This document shows, one piece after another, positions 43,590 through 51,917 of a stretch of DNA of 64,000 nucleotides; position 1 is the stretch's first letter, and each line of letters opens with the position of its first letter. The stretch comes from Microscillaceae bacterium (GTDB lineage Bacteria > Bacteroidota > Bacteroidia > Cytophagales > Microscillaceae), in assembly GCA_011390205.1 (NCBI GenBank), contig JAABSX010000003.1:1-64000 (forward strand), written 5' to 3'. The translations under genes and the position numbers were made by a program. The notes under the pieces were generated by a model. It worked only from the letters and a program-made list of their open reading frames with translations, was not told the DNA's origin and searched no databases.

Positions 43590-45014
43590 TTAATCTAATA
43601 AAATTTTATACTCCCAGGGCTTTAGTTCAATGCCAGACTTGGTGTTGATTTTAACATCTTTGTTTCCTAAGAAATCAGTGTAATTTCCCAGTGTTTTTTC
43701 ATCTTTGAGCATAATTTTTTGTGCTTTGCCAGAGAAGTTAAAGATGGCCAATACTTTTTTACCTTCTTTTTCACGTGTAAATGAAAGCACGTCGGAATCT
43801 TTGCCATTCTCTACAAAAATCATTTTTCCTCCTGATGCACCATTCCAAAGGGCGGGCGTATCTTTTTTGAGTTTGATAAGTTTTTTGTAAAGTTCACCCA
43901 CAGGGTGCAGGGTATCAGCCCAAGTGATGGGGTCTTTTTCAAAAAACTTTAAAGAGCGGTTTAGCCCTATTTCTTGCCCTGTATAGATGAGGGGCATTCC
44001 ATTGGCTACACAAGTGAGGGCTACAAACGCTTCTAGACTCTCCCCAAATTTAAACATCGTCCCTTCCCAAGAGTTTTTGTCGTGGTTATCTACAAAGAGC
44101 ATTCTGTAAGCATCTTCAGGAAATTTCTTCTGGTCTTTCTCAAAATATACTTTTAAAGAATCAGCATTTGCTTTCCCTCCTGATACTTTATACATTAAAT
44201 CATACAATGTCCAAGCATAGGTCATATCAAAAGCTTTTTCGTGCAAGTCAGTAGTTTCCCACTCGGCGAGCATAAATACAGGTTTAATTTTATCCAAGGC
44301 AGGTCTTACATTGTTCCAGAAGTCAGTAGGCACTTTGCCTGCTACATCACATCTGTAGCCATCTATATCAGCTTCTTTTACCCAAAACTCAAGTGCTTTG
44401 GTCATTTCGGCACGCAATTCTTTGTTGTCATAATCTAGCTGTATCACATCTGTCCAGTCAGTATCTTTGGGGGGCATAAAGTTTCCCTGTTTGCTTTTGG
44501 CATACCAGTCAGGGTGAGCCTTTGCCCAAGGGTGGTCCCAGGCAGTATGGTTAGGAACCCAATCTATGATGACATACATACCCTGTGCATGGGCAGTTTT
44601 CACCAAGTCTTTAAAATCGTCCATTGTACCAAACTCAGGGTTTACTGCCATATAATCTTGCACTGCGTAGTAGCTTCCGAGTTCTCCTTTTCGGTTTTTT
44701 TTGCCGATAGGGTGTATGGGCATCAGCCAGATAATGTCAGTGCCTAGTGCTTTGACTTTGGAGAGTTGGTTTTGAAATGCCTTGAAAGTGCCTTCGGGTG
44801 TATATTGGCGGATATTTACTTCATAGATACTGGCATTGCTGCTCCACTCAGGGTGTCTTGGGACAGGCTCAGAGCTGGTTTCAGCAGATGTCGTATCCGT
44901 GATGAGCTCATAAATGTCTGCTTGGCGATTGTCATTTCTACAGGCAAATAAAGCCAAGAGTAAGCCCCAACTTATGAGGTAAAAGGTTGAAAGAGAGTAA
45001 GATGATTTTTTCAT
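43590..45014 (-). CDS. GH13 alpha-amylase-family lipoprotein
   Basis: 474 residues. LLALFAC gives lipid-anchor C25. The catalytic (beta/alpha)8 barrel begins IYEVNIRQYTPEGTF. Conserved regions in order: DWVPNHTAWDH, DGYRCDVAG with nucleophile D223, MLAEWE with acid/base E251, and FVDNHDKN with stabilising D312. GMPLIYTGQEIGLN follows. A small C-terminal beta domain ends the chain (LSFTREKEGKKVLAIFNFSGKAQ). It hydrolyses alpha-1,4-glucans such as starch or glycogen, or maltodextrins, at the outer surface or periplasm. It is a single gene on the minus strand, divergent from the small gene upstream of mnmA. Confidence 0.9.
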   Translation of the reverse strand: MKKSSYSLSTFYLISWGLLLALFACRNDNRQADIYELITDTTSAETSSEPVPRHPEWSSNASIYEVNIRQYTPEGTFKAFQNQLSKVKALGTDIIWLMPIHPIGKKNRKGELGSYYAVQDYMAVNPEFGTMDDFKDLVKTAHAQGMYVIIDWVPNHTAWDHPWAKAHPDWYAKSKQGNFMPPKDTDWTDVIQLDYDNKELRAEMTKALEFWVKEADIDGYRCDVAGKVPTDFWNNVRPALDKIKPVFMLAEWETTDLHEKAFDMTYAWTLYDLMYKVSGGKANADSLKVYFEKDQKKFPEDAYRMLFVDNHDKNSWEGTMFKFGESLEAFVALTCVANGMPLIYTGQEIGLNRSLKFFEKDPITWADTLHPVGELYKKLIKLKKDTPALWNGASGGKMIFVENGKDSDVLSFTREKEGKKVLAIFNFSGKAQKIMLKDEKTLGNYTDFLGNKDVKINTKSGIELKPWEYKILLD

Positions 45015-45142
45015 AAGTCATAAGTATTTTAAGATAGTATCTTGAACTCCACAAATAAACTACATTCTATTTGATTTTTGACAATAAACTTTTCGATTAA
45101 GTAAAAAAAAATAAGACAAGGGCGGGTATTTTGATGCTCAAG

Positions 45143-45170
45143 TATTTTTAGCGACACCCTGCTAAAAATA
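45143..45170. repeat. Perfect 10-bp inverted repeat
   Basis: TATTTTTAGC (45143-45152) and GCTAAAAATA (45161-45170), separated by GACACCCT. Its position in a divergent promoter region suggests an operator or a short hairpin. Confidence 0.45.
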
Positions 45171-45273
45171 GTGATACATTCAAGAACTAACAAGCCAGAT
45201 TTGTAGAAACAAGGACTCTCAGGAAAAATAAATTCGTTCTACCAGGTATTCCTTTCTTTATCATCTCCAAAAA

Positions 45274-45305
45274 ATTGTGATAAATTTCGTTTTTCTATAA
45301 TTTTG
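45274..45305 (+). promoter_or_regulatory. Candidate Bacteroidota promoter for the small gene-mnmA unit
   Basis: ATTG (45274-45277), a 20-nt spacer, then TAATTTTG (45298-45305). The -7 box matches TAnnTTTG; the -33 box is one base off TTTG. The start codon at 45358 lies about 50 nt downstream. Confidence 0.4.
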
Positions 45306-45357
45306 CAAGGTCAAGAAAACAAGCAAAGTCTTGGCTTTGCACAAAGCAAAAAACTTT

Positions 45358-45528
45358 ATGGAAAAAAACGTGGTTATCGAGCTAGCAAAGGTCATTTTAT
45401 CTGATAAAATACCACAAAAAAGTACGGAAATACAGGGAGCAAATCAAGAAGAAAAGCTAGAAAACCTCATAGAGGCAATCAAAATAGCTGATAAATCTGC
45501 CAAAGCCCCACATACTTTTGGAAAATAA
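45358..45528 (+). CDS. Small hypothetical protein upstream of mnmA
   Basis: 56 residues from ATG 45358 (the frame reaches TTG 45331). MEKNVVIELAKVILSDKIP followed by a charged helical tail (EEKLENLIEAIKIADKSAKAP). No family recognised. It ends 40 bp before the mnmA start, downstream of a promoter-like sequence, which argues for translation as the first gene of a two-gene unit. It is short, so it could also be an accidental frame in a leader. Confidence 0.45.
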   Translation: MEKNVVIELAKVILSDKIPQKSTEIQGANQEEKLENLIEAIKIADKSAKAPHTFGK

Positions 45529-45568
45529 ATCACAAATCAAACAAAATTATCAATCTAAGAAATATATC

Positions 45569-46687
45569 ATGAGCAAAAAGGGAAGAGTTTTGATGGCAAT
45601 GAGTGGCGGAATAGACAGCTCTCTAGCAGCAGTGCTTCTGCATGAGCAAGGCTATGAAGTGATAGGGATGACCATGAAAACTTGGGATTATGCCTCCTCA
45701 GGTGCGAGCGGCAAAGAAACAGGCTGCTGTAGCTTAGATTCTATCAATGACGCACGCAACATCGCCGTGCAGCTAGGTTTTCCGCATTATATCTTAGACA
45801 TCAGAGAAGAGTTTGGGGATTATGTCATTGACCACTTTACGGACGAATACCTAGCGGGGCGAACCCCCAACCCCTGCGTACTCTGCAATACACACATTAA
45901 ATGGGATGCCCTCTTACGCCGAGCAGACAAGCTAGACTGTGAGTTTATAGCCACGGGGCACTATGCCAATGTACGCCCAGAAAATGGGCGTTATGTCATC
46001 TCCAAAGGAATAGACCTCAACAAAGACCAATCTTATGCACTCTGGGGCGTATCACAAGAGAGCCTTAGCCGTACTATTTTGCCTCTGGGGCAGCTCCACA
46101 AACCTGAAATCAGGGCAATGGCGACTGAGCGGGGCTTTGTGGATTTGGTCAATAAATCAGAATCTTACGAAATTTGTTTTGTGCCTGACAATGATTATCG
46201 AGGCTTTTTGAAAAGAAGGGTAGAAGGGCTAGAAGAGCGTGTGGCAGGAGGTGATTTTATACTAGAAGATGGTACCATAGTAGGCAAGCATGAGGGTTAC
46301 CCTTTTTACACCATCGGGCAACGCAAAGGGCTAGGCATCGCACTGGGTTATCCTGTGTTTGTAACTGGCATAGACAAAAAAAATAACCGAGTGGTGCTGG
46401 GGCAAAAAGAAGATTTGGGTAGAAATGGCATGACCGTTCGACAGCTAACCCTCTCTAAATATACAGACCTCATCAATAAACCCACAGAAACAAACACTAA
46501 AGTACGCTACAACCACGAAGGAGCACCAGCACTCATAGAGCAGGTAGCCCCCGACGAAATACAAGTCCATTTTCACGAATACGTAGATGCCATCGCTCCT
46601 GGGCAAGCTGCGGTCTTTTATGAGGGTGATGATGTGATAGGTGGAGGCTGGATAGCAGAGAGTTTTAAAGTGCCTTCTTCTCTCTGA
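45569..46687 (+). CDS. mnmA: tRNA-specific 2-thiouridylase MnmA
   Basis: 372 residues from ATG 45569; the frame upstream of this M has no sequence relation. PP-loop AMSGGIDSS (about residues 9-17) binds ATP. TPNPCVLCN carries the catalytic cysteine of the first region, and YEICFVPD carries the second catalytic cysteine. GHYAN and the C-terminal YTIGQRKGLGIA and RVVLGQ are family hallmarks. It puts the 2-thio group on U34 of tRNA(Lys), tRNA(Glu) and tRNA(Gln), using sulfur relayed from cysteine desulfurase. Normal length. A terminator follows, so it ends the unit. Confidence 0.97.
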   Translation: MSKKGRVLMAMSGGIDSSLAAVLLHEQGYEVIGMTMKTWDYASSGASGKETGCCSLDSINDARNIAVQLGFPHYILDIREEFGDYVIDHFTDEYLAGRTPNPCVLCNTHIKWDALLRRADKLDCEFIATGHYANVRPENGRYVISKGIDLNKDQSYALWGVSQESLSRTILPLGQLHKPEIRAMATERGFVDLVNKSESYEICFVPDNDYRGFLKRRVEGLEERVAGGDFILEDGTIVGKHEGYPFYTIGQRKGLGIALGYPVFVTGIDKKNNRVVLGQKEDLGRNGMTVRQLTLSKYTDLINKPTETNTKVRYNHEGAPALIEQVAPDEIQVHFHEYVDAIAPGQAAVFYEGDDVIGGGWIAESFKVPSSL

Positions 46688-46781
46688 TAAGCACTTGGGC
46701 TTGGCTGGTTTGCATTATTTTTTATATAATGTATTGATAATTAGCACATTTACTTAAAATCAAATAACCTTAGGGGCATTG

Positions 46782-46823
46782 TTGGGTTTTCTGTGTCAAT
46801 GGCAGAAAGCCCAAATTTTTTTT
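46782..46823 (+). terminator. Rho-independent terminator after mnmA
   Basis: TTGGGTTTTCTG (46782-46793) pairs with CAGAAAGCCCAA (46803-46814) with one G-U pair; followed by an eight-T run. Confidence 0.8.
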
Positions 46824-46853
46824 GTCGGTCTATTACTTTTAAGCTTTTAAAGA

Positions 46854-48029
46854 ATGCTCACTCAGCAACGTATTTACACTCCTGCTTTTTTGCTTTTGTG
46901 TACGAGTTCATTTTTATTTTTTGCAAGTTTTGGGATGATTTTGCCTGAGCTTCCAGCGTATCTTACAGGCTTGGGTGGAGCAGATTACAAGGGCTATATT
47001 ATTTCTTTGTTTACGCTTGCTGCGGCGATTTCACGTCCTTTTAGTGGCAAGTTGGCAGATAATATTGGGCGAACTCCCGTGATTTTCTTTGGCATTTTCG
47101 TTTCTTTTTTGGCAGGTCTGTTTTATCCTGTGGTGCTGACAGTGAGTGGGTTTTTATTGTTGCGTTTTTTGCATGGGTTTTCTACGGGTTTTACACCTAC
47201 AGGCACATCGGCGTATGTGGCAGACATTGTGCCGCCTCACAGGCGGGGAGAGGCTATGGGGATTTTGGGTTTGATTAGCAACATCGGGACGGCTTTTGGC
47301 CCTGCTTTGGGGAGTGAGCTTGCCAATAAATTCTCTACAGAGTCTATGTTTTATTGTGCTTCGGGTTTTGCTTTGTGCTCTATGGTGTTGCTTTTGCGGC
47401 TGCCTGAGACACTAGAAAACAAGCAGCGTTTTCATGTCCGTTTTTTGAAGGTAGGCTGGCACGAGATTATAGAGAAGCGGGTGCTTGTGCCTTCGCTGGT
47501 GATGCTGCTTACGCTTTTTTCTTTCGGGGCTGTGCTTACGATTGTGCCCGACTTTAGTGTGCATTTAGGTTTAGAAAACAAGGGTGTTTTCTTCACAATT
47601 TATACTTTGGCATCTCTGGCTACCCGTTTTTTGGCAGGCAGGGTTTCCGACCGTTTCGGGCGGGAGATAGTGATGAAGTGGGCTTTGTTTATACTCATCA
47701 TCGCAATGATATACTTGGGATTTTCAGATAGTATTTTTCATTTTCTGGTGGCATCAGCCATTCTTGGTGTTTCTACGGGGATGTCATCTCCTACATTATT
47801 TGCTTGGACCATTGATTTAAGCCATGATAAATACAGAGGAAGAGCCCTTGCCACACTTTACATTGCCTTGGAGATAGGTATCGGGGTGGGTGCTTTGGTG
47901 GCAGGCTGGGTGTATGGCAATGAAGCGGCTTATCTTGGCTATCCTTTTTTCATCTCTGCGGGCTTGGCATCTCTGGCACTGTTGTTTATGCTTTTATTTG
48001 CCAAAAAGCTCACGCCTCCTATGCTGTAA
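46854..48029 (+). CDS. MFS transporter
   Basis: 391 residues, 12 predicted membrane helices. The loop between helices 2 and 3 has the MFS motif GKLADNIGRTPVI, repeated in the second half as GRVSDRFGREIVMKW. The sequence around helices 4 and 5 (GFSTGFTPTGTSAYVADIVPPHRRGEAMGILGLISNIGTAFGP) fits the drug:H+ antiporter type families. Substrate unknown. It starts at ATG 46854 (MLTQQR), 40 bp after the mnmA terminator, so it is transcribed separately. It is unrelated to the GPH fusion transporter at 8084. Confidence 0.9.
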   Translation: MLTQQRIYTPAFLLLCTSSFLFFASFGMILPELPAYLTGLGGADYKGYIISLFTLAAAISRPFSGKLADNIGRTPVIFFGIFVSFLAGLFYPVVLTVSGFLLLRFLHGFSTGFTPTGTSAYVADIVPPHRRGEAMGILGLISNIGTAFGPALGSELANKFSTESMFYCASGFALCSMVLLLRLPETLENKQRFHVRFLKVGWHEIIEKRVLVPSLVMLLTLFSFGAVLTIVPDFSVHLGLENKGVFFTIYTLASLATRFLAGRVSDRFGREIVMKWALFILIIAMIYLGFSDSIFHFLVASAILGVSTGMSSPTLFAWTIDLSHDKYRGRALATLYIALEIGIGVGALVAGWVYGNEAAYLGYPFFISAGLASLALLFMLLFAKKLTPPML

Positions 48030-48183
48030 GGCTGGCTGCTTGCCATCATTGGTTACTGGTATTTATCAAAAAACCTTGTTATCTTGCATGGTTCTTGATG
48101 TATGAAAATCAATTAAATTACAGATATACAAAGATTCTCAAACAATAAATTGCCCCAAATCACATAGACAAAACGCCAAGACC

Positions 48184-48729
48184 ATGTACACACAAAAAAC
48201 CTTCTTCCTTCTCATCATTATATGGGCAATAGCCAGTCAAAGTCTTGTTGCACAATGTGATAAAGATTATATGAACCGAGCCTATGAAAAAGCACAAAAC
48301 GGAAACTACAGAGCTGCACTCAGATACTATGACCGAGCCATCAAAGAAGACCCCCAAAATGCTGATGCTTACTATCACAGAGGCAATATCAAGTATGACC
48401 TCAAAGATTATTCAGGGGCTATCTATGACTGTAGCAAGGCATTGGCACTGGACCCTGAGCTAAAAGATGCTTATTTTAATATTGCCATTTCTAAATATCA
48501 CCTAGAAAAATACCAAGAGGCACTCCTTGATTTTGACAAGGCAATCCTTGCCAATGCAGAAGACCACGAGTCTCTCTGCTGGAGAGGCATCACGCATCAT
48601 AAATTAAAAGACAATACCAAGGCCTGCAAAGATTGGAACAAAGCAAAAAACTTGGGCAACAGCTATGTAAATCAGTATCTTAACAAATACTGTGGACAAG
48701 AAAATCAAATAGATACAGGAGAACAATAA
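48184..48729 (+). CDS. Secreted TPR-repeat protein
   Basis: 181 residues. Signal peptide (LLIIIWAIASQSLVA-Q, about 1-22). Three or four tetratricopeptide repeats of the type NYRAALRYYDRAIKEDPQNADAYYHRGNIKYDLKDYSGAIYDCSKALALDPELKDAYFNIA; the last has CKDWNKAKNLGNSYVNQYLNKYC. TPR arrays mediate protein binding in the periplasm. It is a paralogue of the next gene (same repeat type, same CxDWxxAxNxG end). It starts at ATG 48184. The intergenic space has a promoter-like sequence for the next gene, so the two may be separately expressed. Confidence 0.85.
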   Translation: MYTQKTFFLLIIIWAIASQSLVAQCDKDYMNRAYEKAQNGNYRAALRYYDRAIKEDPQNADAYYHRGNIKYDLKDYSGAIYDCSKALALDPELKDAYFNIAISKYHLEKYQEALLDFDKAILANAEDHESLCWRGITHHKLKDNTKACKDWNKAKNLGNSYVNQYLNKYCGQENQIDTGEQ

Positions 48730-48743
48730 AATCAATTCGGTGA

Positions 48744-48778
48744 TTTGTAAAAAGAAATTAAAATCTGCCTTAACTTTG
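48744..48778 (+). promoter_or_regulatory. Candidate Bacteroidota promoter for the second TPR gene
   Basis: TTTG (48744-48747), a 23-nt spacer, then TAACTTTG (48771-48778). Both boxes match the consensus. The start codon (48826) lies about 48 nt downstream. Confidence 0.5.
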
Positions 48779-48825
48779 GCAGGTTGTTTTGGTCAGGAGA
48801 TTTAACGACTAATATTTTAAATAAT

Positions 48826-49998
48826 ATGAAAAAAAAATACCTTTTTGCACTGCTTTTCTGCTGTAGTCTAGGCACAGCCCTCGCACAAAATGCCAGCCAA
48901 TATACTCAAAGAGGGCAAGCCCTCGCACAGCAAGGAAATTATACAGAAGCCATCCGAAACTACACCTTGGCCATCTCACTAGAGCCTGCCAATGCCCTCT
49001 CTTACGCACTCAGGGCATCTGCCAAGACTAAAGCACTCTGGTATGAGCCCGCCATAGATGACTATAGTCTTGCTATTAAATTGAATGGAAATGACACACA
49101 ATCTTTGCTCAATAGAGGAATCACGTACATCAAACTAGGAAAATACACAGAAGCGATACAAGATTTTGACCGAGTCATTGGCCTCCAAGATGATTTTTCG
49201 CTGGCTTGGTTTATGCGTGCCGAAGCCAAATACAAATCTATACAAGGATGCTATGCTACCCAAAAACCTTACTCTTACCGTGAGATAGTGGCAGATTATA
49301 CCAAAGCCGTAAACCTAGATAAAAATTTTGCACTGGCATTTCACCAGAGAGGTGCAGCAAGGATGGACTCCCTGCACAGCTCTAGCAGGTTGATAAGTAA
49401 GAATGAATTGGCTTCTATTTGCCAAGATTGGTATATGGCAGTCGATTTAGGAGATGCCTCCGTAGAGGGTGTCATCAAAGAATACTGTGGCAATGAAATG
49501 CCTGAAGTAATGATTCATCAAATGTGGCAAATCGCACGCTCATTGCAAGGCGGCAACCGCTCTCTCGAGATGCTTAGTCTCCTTGACCAGCTCATAGATA
49601 CACGCCGATTTGACCTAGACCCTGTCTATGAAGCACTGCAAACACGCATAGAATTTAAACTTAAAAACAAAGAACTCTCCGAAGCCCTCCAAGATGCCGA
49701 GCTGTTGCTTAGTGTCTGTGCCGAAGCAAGTCCACAAAGAGCCAAGGCACTTTATCTGCGTGCATTGTGTCTAGCAAATCTCCGAAAATTTACCCAAGCA
49801 CTCTTAGACATGGATGAGGCTATTTTATTGGGCTATCAGACTTCATGGGTTTATTATGAGCGAGGCAATCTGCAGTATGAACTCAACAACCAAACACAGG
49901 CTTGTCTTGACTGGCAAGAAAGTAAAAATAGGGGAGATAAAAGGGCTGAGGATAAGCTAAAGATTTATTGTAAGACGGGGATTTTTAAAAAGAGATAA
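48826..49998 (+). CDS. Secreted TPR-repeat protein
   Basis: 390 residues from ATG 48826, chosen because MKKKYLFALLFCCSLGTALA-Q is a signal peptide; the frame extends 14 codons upstream. Several TPRs in two blocks (about 25-140 and 280-375), the first AIRNYTLAISLEPANALSYALRASAKTKALWYEPAIDDYSLAIKLNGNDTQSL. A central region (about 170-260) with IKEYCGNE resembles the end of the preceding protein. Ends in LDWQESKNRGDKRAEDKLKIYCKTGIF. Function unknown; periplasmic protein-protein interaction is likely. It has its own promoter candidate. Confidence 0.85.
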   Translation: MKKKYLFALLFCCSLGTALAQNASQYTQRGQALAQQGNYTEAIRNYTLAISLEPANALSYALRASAKTKALWYEPAIDDYSLAIKLNGNDTQSLLNRGITYIKLGKYTEAIQDFDRVIGLQDDFSLAWFMRAEAKYKSIQGCYATQKPYSYREIVADYTKAVNLDKNFALAFHQRGAARMDSLHSSSRLISKNELASICQDWYMAVDLGDASVEGVIKEYCGNEMPEVMIHQMWQIARSLQGGNRSLEMLSLLDQLIDTRRFDLDPVYEALQTRIEFKLKNKELSEALQDAELLLSVCAEASPQRAKALYLRALCLANLRKFTQALLDMDEAILLGYQTSWVYYERGNLQYELNNQTQACLDWQESKNRGDKRAEDKLKIYCKTGIFKKR

Positions 49999-50045
49999 AA
50001 CAAAGTTTAAAAGTAAATCCAAACATTATTTTATAATATCCAAAA

Positions 50046-51215
50046 GTGATTACCTCCCCCAAAATTAGCCGACTGATTCTAAGTATTTTGTATTTTTCTT
50101 TGCCATTGTTATCGCTTGGGCTACAGCAGTATGCATCTGCTTGTGGCATTGGGCTTACTTTTGATTCATTTCAGTATCTACAGGCAGCTAGAGATTTTGA
50201 GGTGGGGCATGCACTCAGGATGGCAGATGGAAGCCCTTTTGTAGCATATCCGCCATTTTTTCCTTGGGTTTTATCTTGGTTTGGGGGGCGCCGTCTGGAA
50301 TGGATGCCTGTGTTTCAAGGTTTTTTATTGTTACTCAATCTCATGATTTGGCTGTATTTGGGCACCTGTTATCTTCATTCGGTTTTTATAAGATTCTTAT
50401 TTGGGTTTAGTATCTGTCTGAGCACTCCTTTTTTATTATTGCATAGTTTTTTATGGTCAGAGCCCTTGTTTGTTTGTCTGCTTTCGGGCTTGCTGCTTTA
50501 CTTTCATTTTTACCCTGTCAGACTTACCTTGTTTAGTTTGTGCGTATTGTTATCCATGTGTGTATTACTGATACTTCAGCGCAATGCGGGTATTTGGTGG
50601 AGTCTGGGCGTTCTGACTTGGAGTTTGTTTTTTCAGGTGCATGCCCGTGTTTATTTTAGATGGATGCTGATGCTTTCTCTGGCGTTGGTTTTAGGATACG
50701 GCTGGTATCTGCAGAGCATACTTACAGACTATTACAAACATGCTTCTTTGCTTCATTTTTTTTATGAGTTTATAGAAAATATAGGCATCTGTACTGCACA
50801 GTTGGGTGCGTGGTTTTTGCCCTTATTTATACCTTGGGTATTTAGGAGTATATTTTCTTTTTTGGTCTTGGGGCTGATACTTTGGGCATTGAGCAGGCAC
50901 ACACGTGATTTTACAGCTTTTATATACTTGCTGATGGTAGCCTGTGGCATTTATGGGGCTGGTCTATTGATATTAAGACCCTCGGCACTGCATTACGCTG
51001 ATTTGGAAAGATTTATGGCTGTGATGGTGCCTGGTTTTTTTCTTATTTACTACCATGCTGTCCAGATTTTAGTTGGGTCAGTCTCTCATAAATTTCTCAG
51101 ATATACACTCTATTTTTCGTGGATACTTTTTCTCATCTATCCCGCTTACCGAAGCCCTAAAAATGCACAATTTTGGCAAGAGAATCACTGCAAGTCTGTG
51201 GAAAAATCAGCTTAG
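50046..51215 (+). CDS. Polytopic membrane protein, GT-C glycosyltransferase-like
   Basis: 389 residues from GTG 50046; no ATG is present nearby, so the start is uncertain. About ten membrane helices. The first extracytoplasmic loop, LTFDSFQYLQAARDFEVGHALRMADGSPFVAYPPFFPWVLSW, has an acidic residue followed by Y and then PP-x-x-P, the pattern of GT-C transferases that use lipid-linked sugars. No other motif is clear. A membrane glycosyltransferase acting on cell-surface glycans is a cautious guess. It starts about 50 bp after the TPR gene and has no visible terminator after it. Confidence 0.6.
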   Translation: MITSPKISRLILSILYFSLPLLSLGLQQYASACGIGLTFDSFQYLQAARDFEVGHALRMADGSPFVAYPPFFPWVLSWFGGRRLEWMPVFQGFLLLLNLMIWLYLGTCYLHSVFIRFLFGFSICLSTPFLLLHSFLWSEPLFVCLLSGLLLYFHFYPVRLTLFSLCVLLSMCVLLILQRNAGIWWSLGVLTWSLFFQVHARVYFRWMLMLSLALVLGYGWYLQSILTDYYKHASLLHFFYEFIENIGICTAQLGAWFLPLFIPWVFRSIFSFLVLGLILWALSRHTRDFTAFIYLLMVACGIYGAGLLILRPSALHYADLERFMAVMVPGFFLIYYHAVQILVGSVSHKFLRYTLYFSWILFLIYPAYRSPKNAQFWQENHCKSVEKSA

Positions 51216-51258
51216 AAAGTTATTTTTGATGTTTACTTAGGATTTGATGGATTTGCAC

Positions 51259-51387
51259 TCAATCTTCTGCTTCTTCGGGGCTTAGCCCCAGTGCCAAGAG
51301 TTTGGCAAGTAGCTTTTCGGCATGGGTCTTTTCTTTTTCTTTTTGGGCTACTCCTCTCAGGATTACTTCTTTAGCTGTCAAAATCAT
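51259..51387 (-). pseudogene. Short coiled-coil ORF resembling a nuclease C-terminal tail
   Basis: A 42-residue frame starting at ATG 51387: MILTAKEVILRGVAQKEKEK then THAEKLLAKLLALGLSPEEAED. The charged KEKEK...LAKLLALGLSPEEA pattern is that of the C-terminal tails of Uma2-like or Rpn-like PD-(D/E)XK nuclease family proteins. It begins inside the last codons of the preceding minus-strand gene (51371-51661), 17 nt overlap, in another frame. It may be the frameshifted 3' part of that gene or a tiny separate ORF. Confidence 0.4.
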
Positions 51388-51661
51388 GTATTCCTACATT
51401 AGATGCCGTCATAAAATCACGGTTTGTCCAGTTGATTTCATCATTTTGGAGCGTATCAATACTCAGTCTTTGTTGTTTTTCGGAGAATAGATTATCCACA
51501 GGCTCATCTCTTTCGGTGATGTATTTTTCATAATCAATGTCTTCAAATTCATAGTAAATGGTATGTACATACACAATCTTACCACGCTCGTTTGCCACCA
51601 CTTCATAGTCATTCTTGAGCCCTAGCTCATCTATGAGTGATATTTCTTCTGGGTTTTCCAT
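51371..51661 (-). CDS. Hypothetical acidic protein
   Basis: 96 residues, acidic, no signal peptide: MENPEEISLIDELGLKNDY, then VVANERGKIVYVHTIYYEFEDIDYEKYI and EPVDNLFSEKQQRLSIDTL. It has the feel of a small regulatory or nuclease-associated protein but matches nothing I recognise. It ends in IHDFDS just where the 42-codon frame at 51259-51387 begins, so together they may represent one longer gene split by a frameshift. Confidence 0.5.
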   Translation of the reverse strand: MENPEEISLIDELGLKNDYEVVANERGKIVYVHTIYYEFEDIDYEKYITERDEPVDNLFSEKQQRLSIDTLQNDEINWTNRDFMTASNVGIHDFDS

Positions 51662-51873
51662 TATTTTTAGTTTTTAGGGAAAGCTACGAATTTTCCATTT
51701 CTCTGAAGTCAGAATTGATTTTGCCATACTTTCCAACCAAACATGCATCTTTTTAGCTCAATTATGCTATTGCCTATACAGACAAAAATAAAATATTTTC
51801 TTTGAAAAAATCAATCTAATGTTAATTTAATCTAAAAAAACCTTGTGTAAGTTTTACTTCCAAAACAATCCTT

Positions 51874-51881
51874 TATTTTTG
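51874..51881 (+). promoter_or_regulatory. Candidate -7 box upstream of the M16 peptidase gene
   Basis: TATTTTTG matches TAnnTTTG and lies 36 bp before the start codon. The upstream candidate TTTT (51852-51855) is a poor -33 box at an 18-nt distance. Confidence 0.35.
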
Positions 51882-51917
51882 GACTTATTAATCATATTAC
51901 TCAAAATCCATTAAACT

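Larger units (their letters stand above)
45015..45357. other. Divergent intergenic region
   Basis: 343 bp between the minus-strand GH13 gene and the plus-strand 45358 gene. It contains an inverted repeat at 45143-45170 and a promoter candidate at 45274-45305. No gene accepted. Confidence 0.5.
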
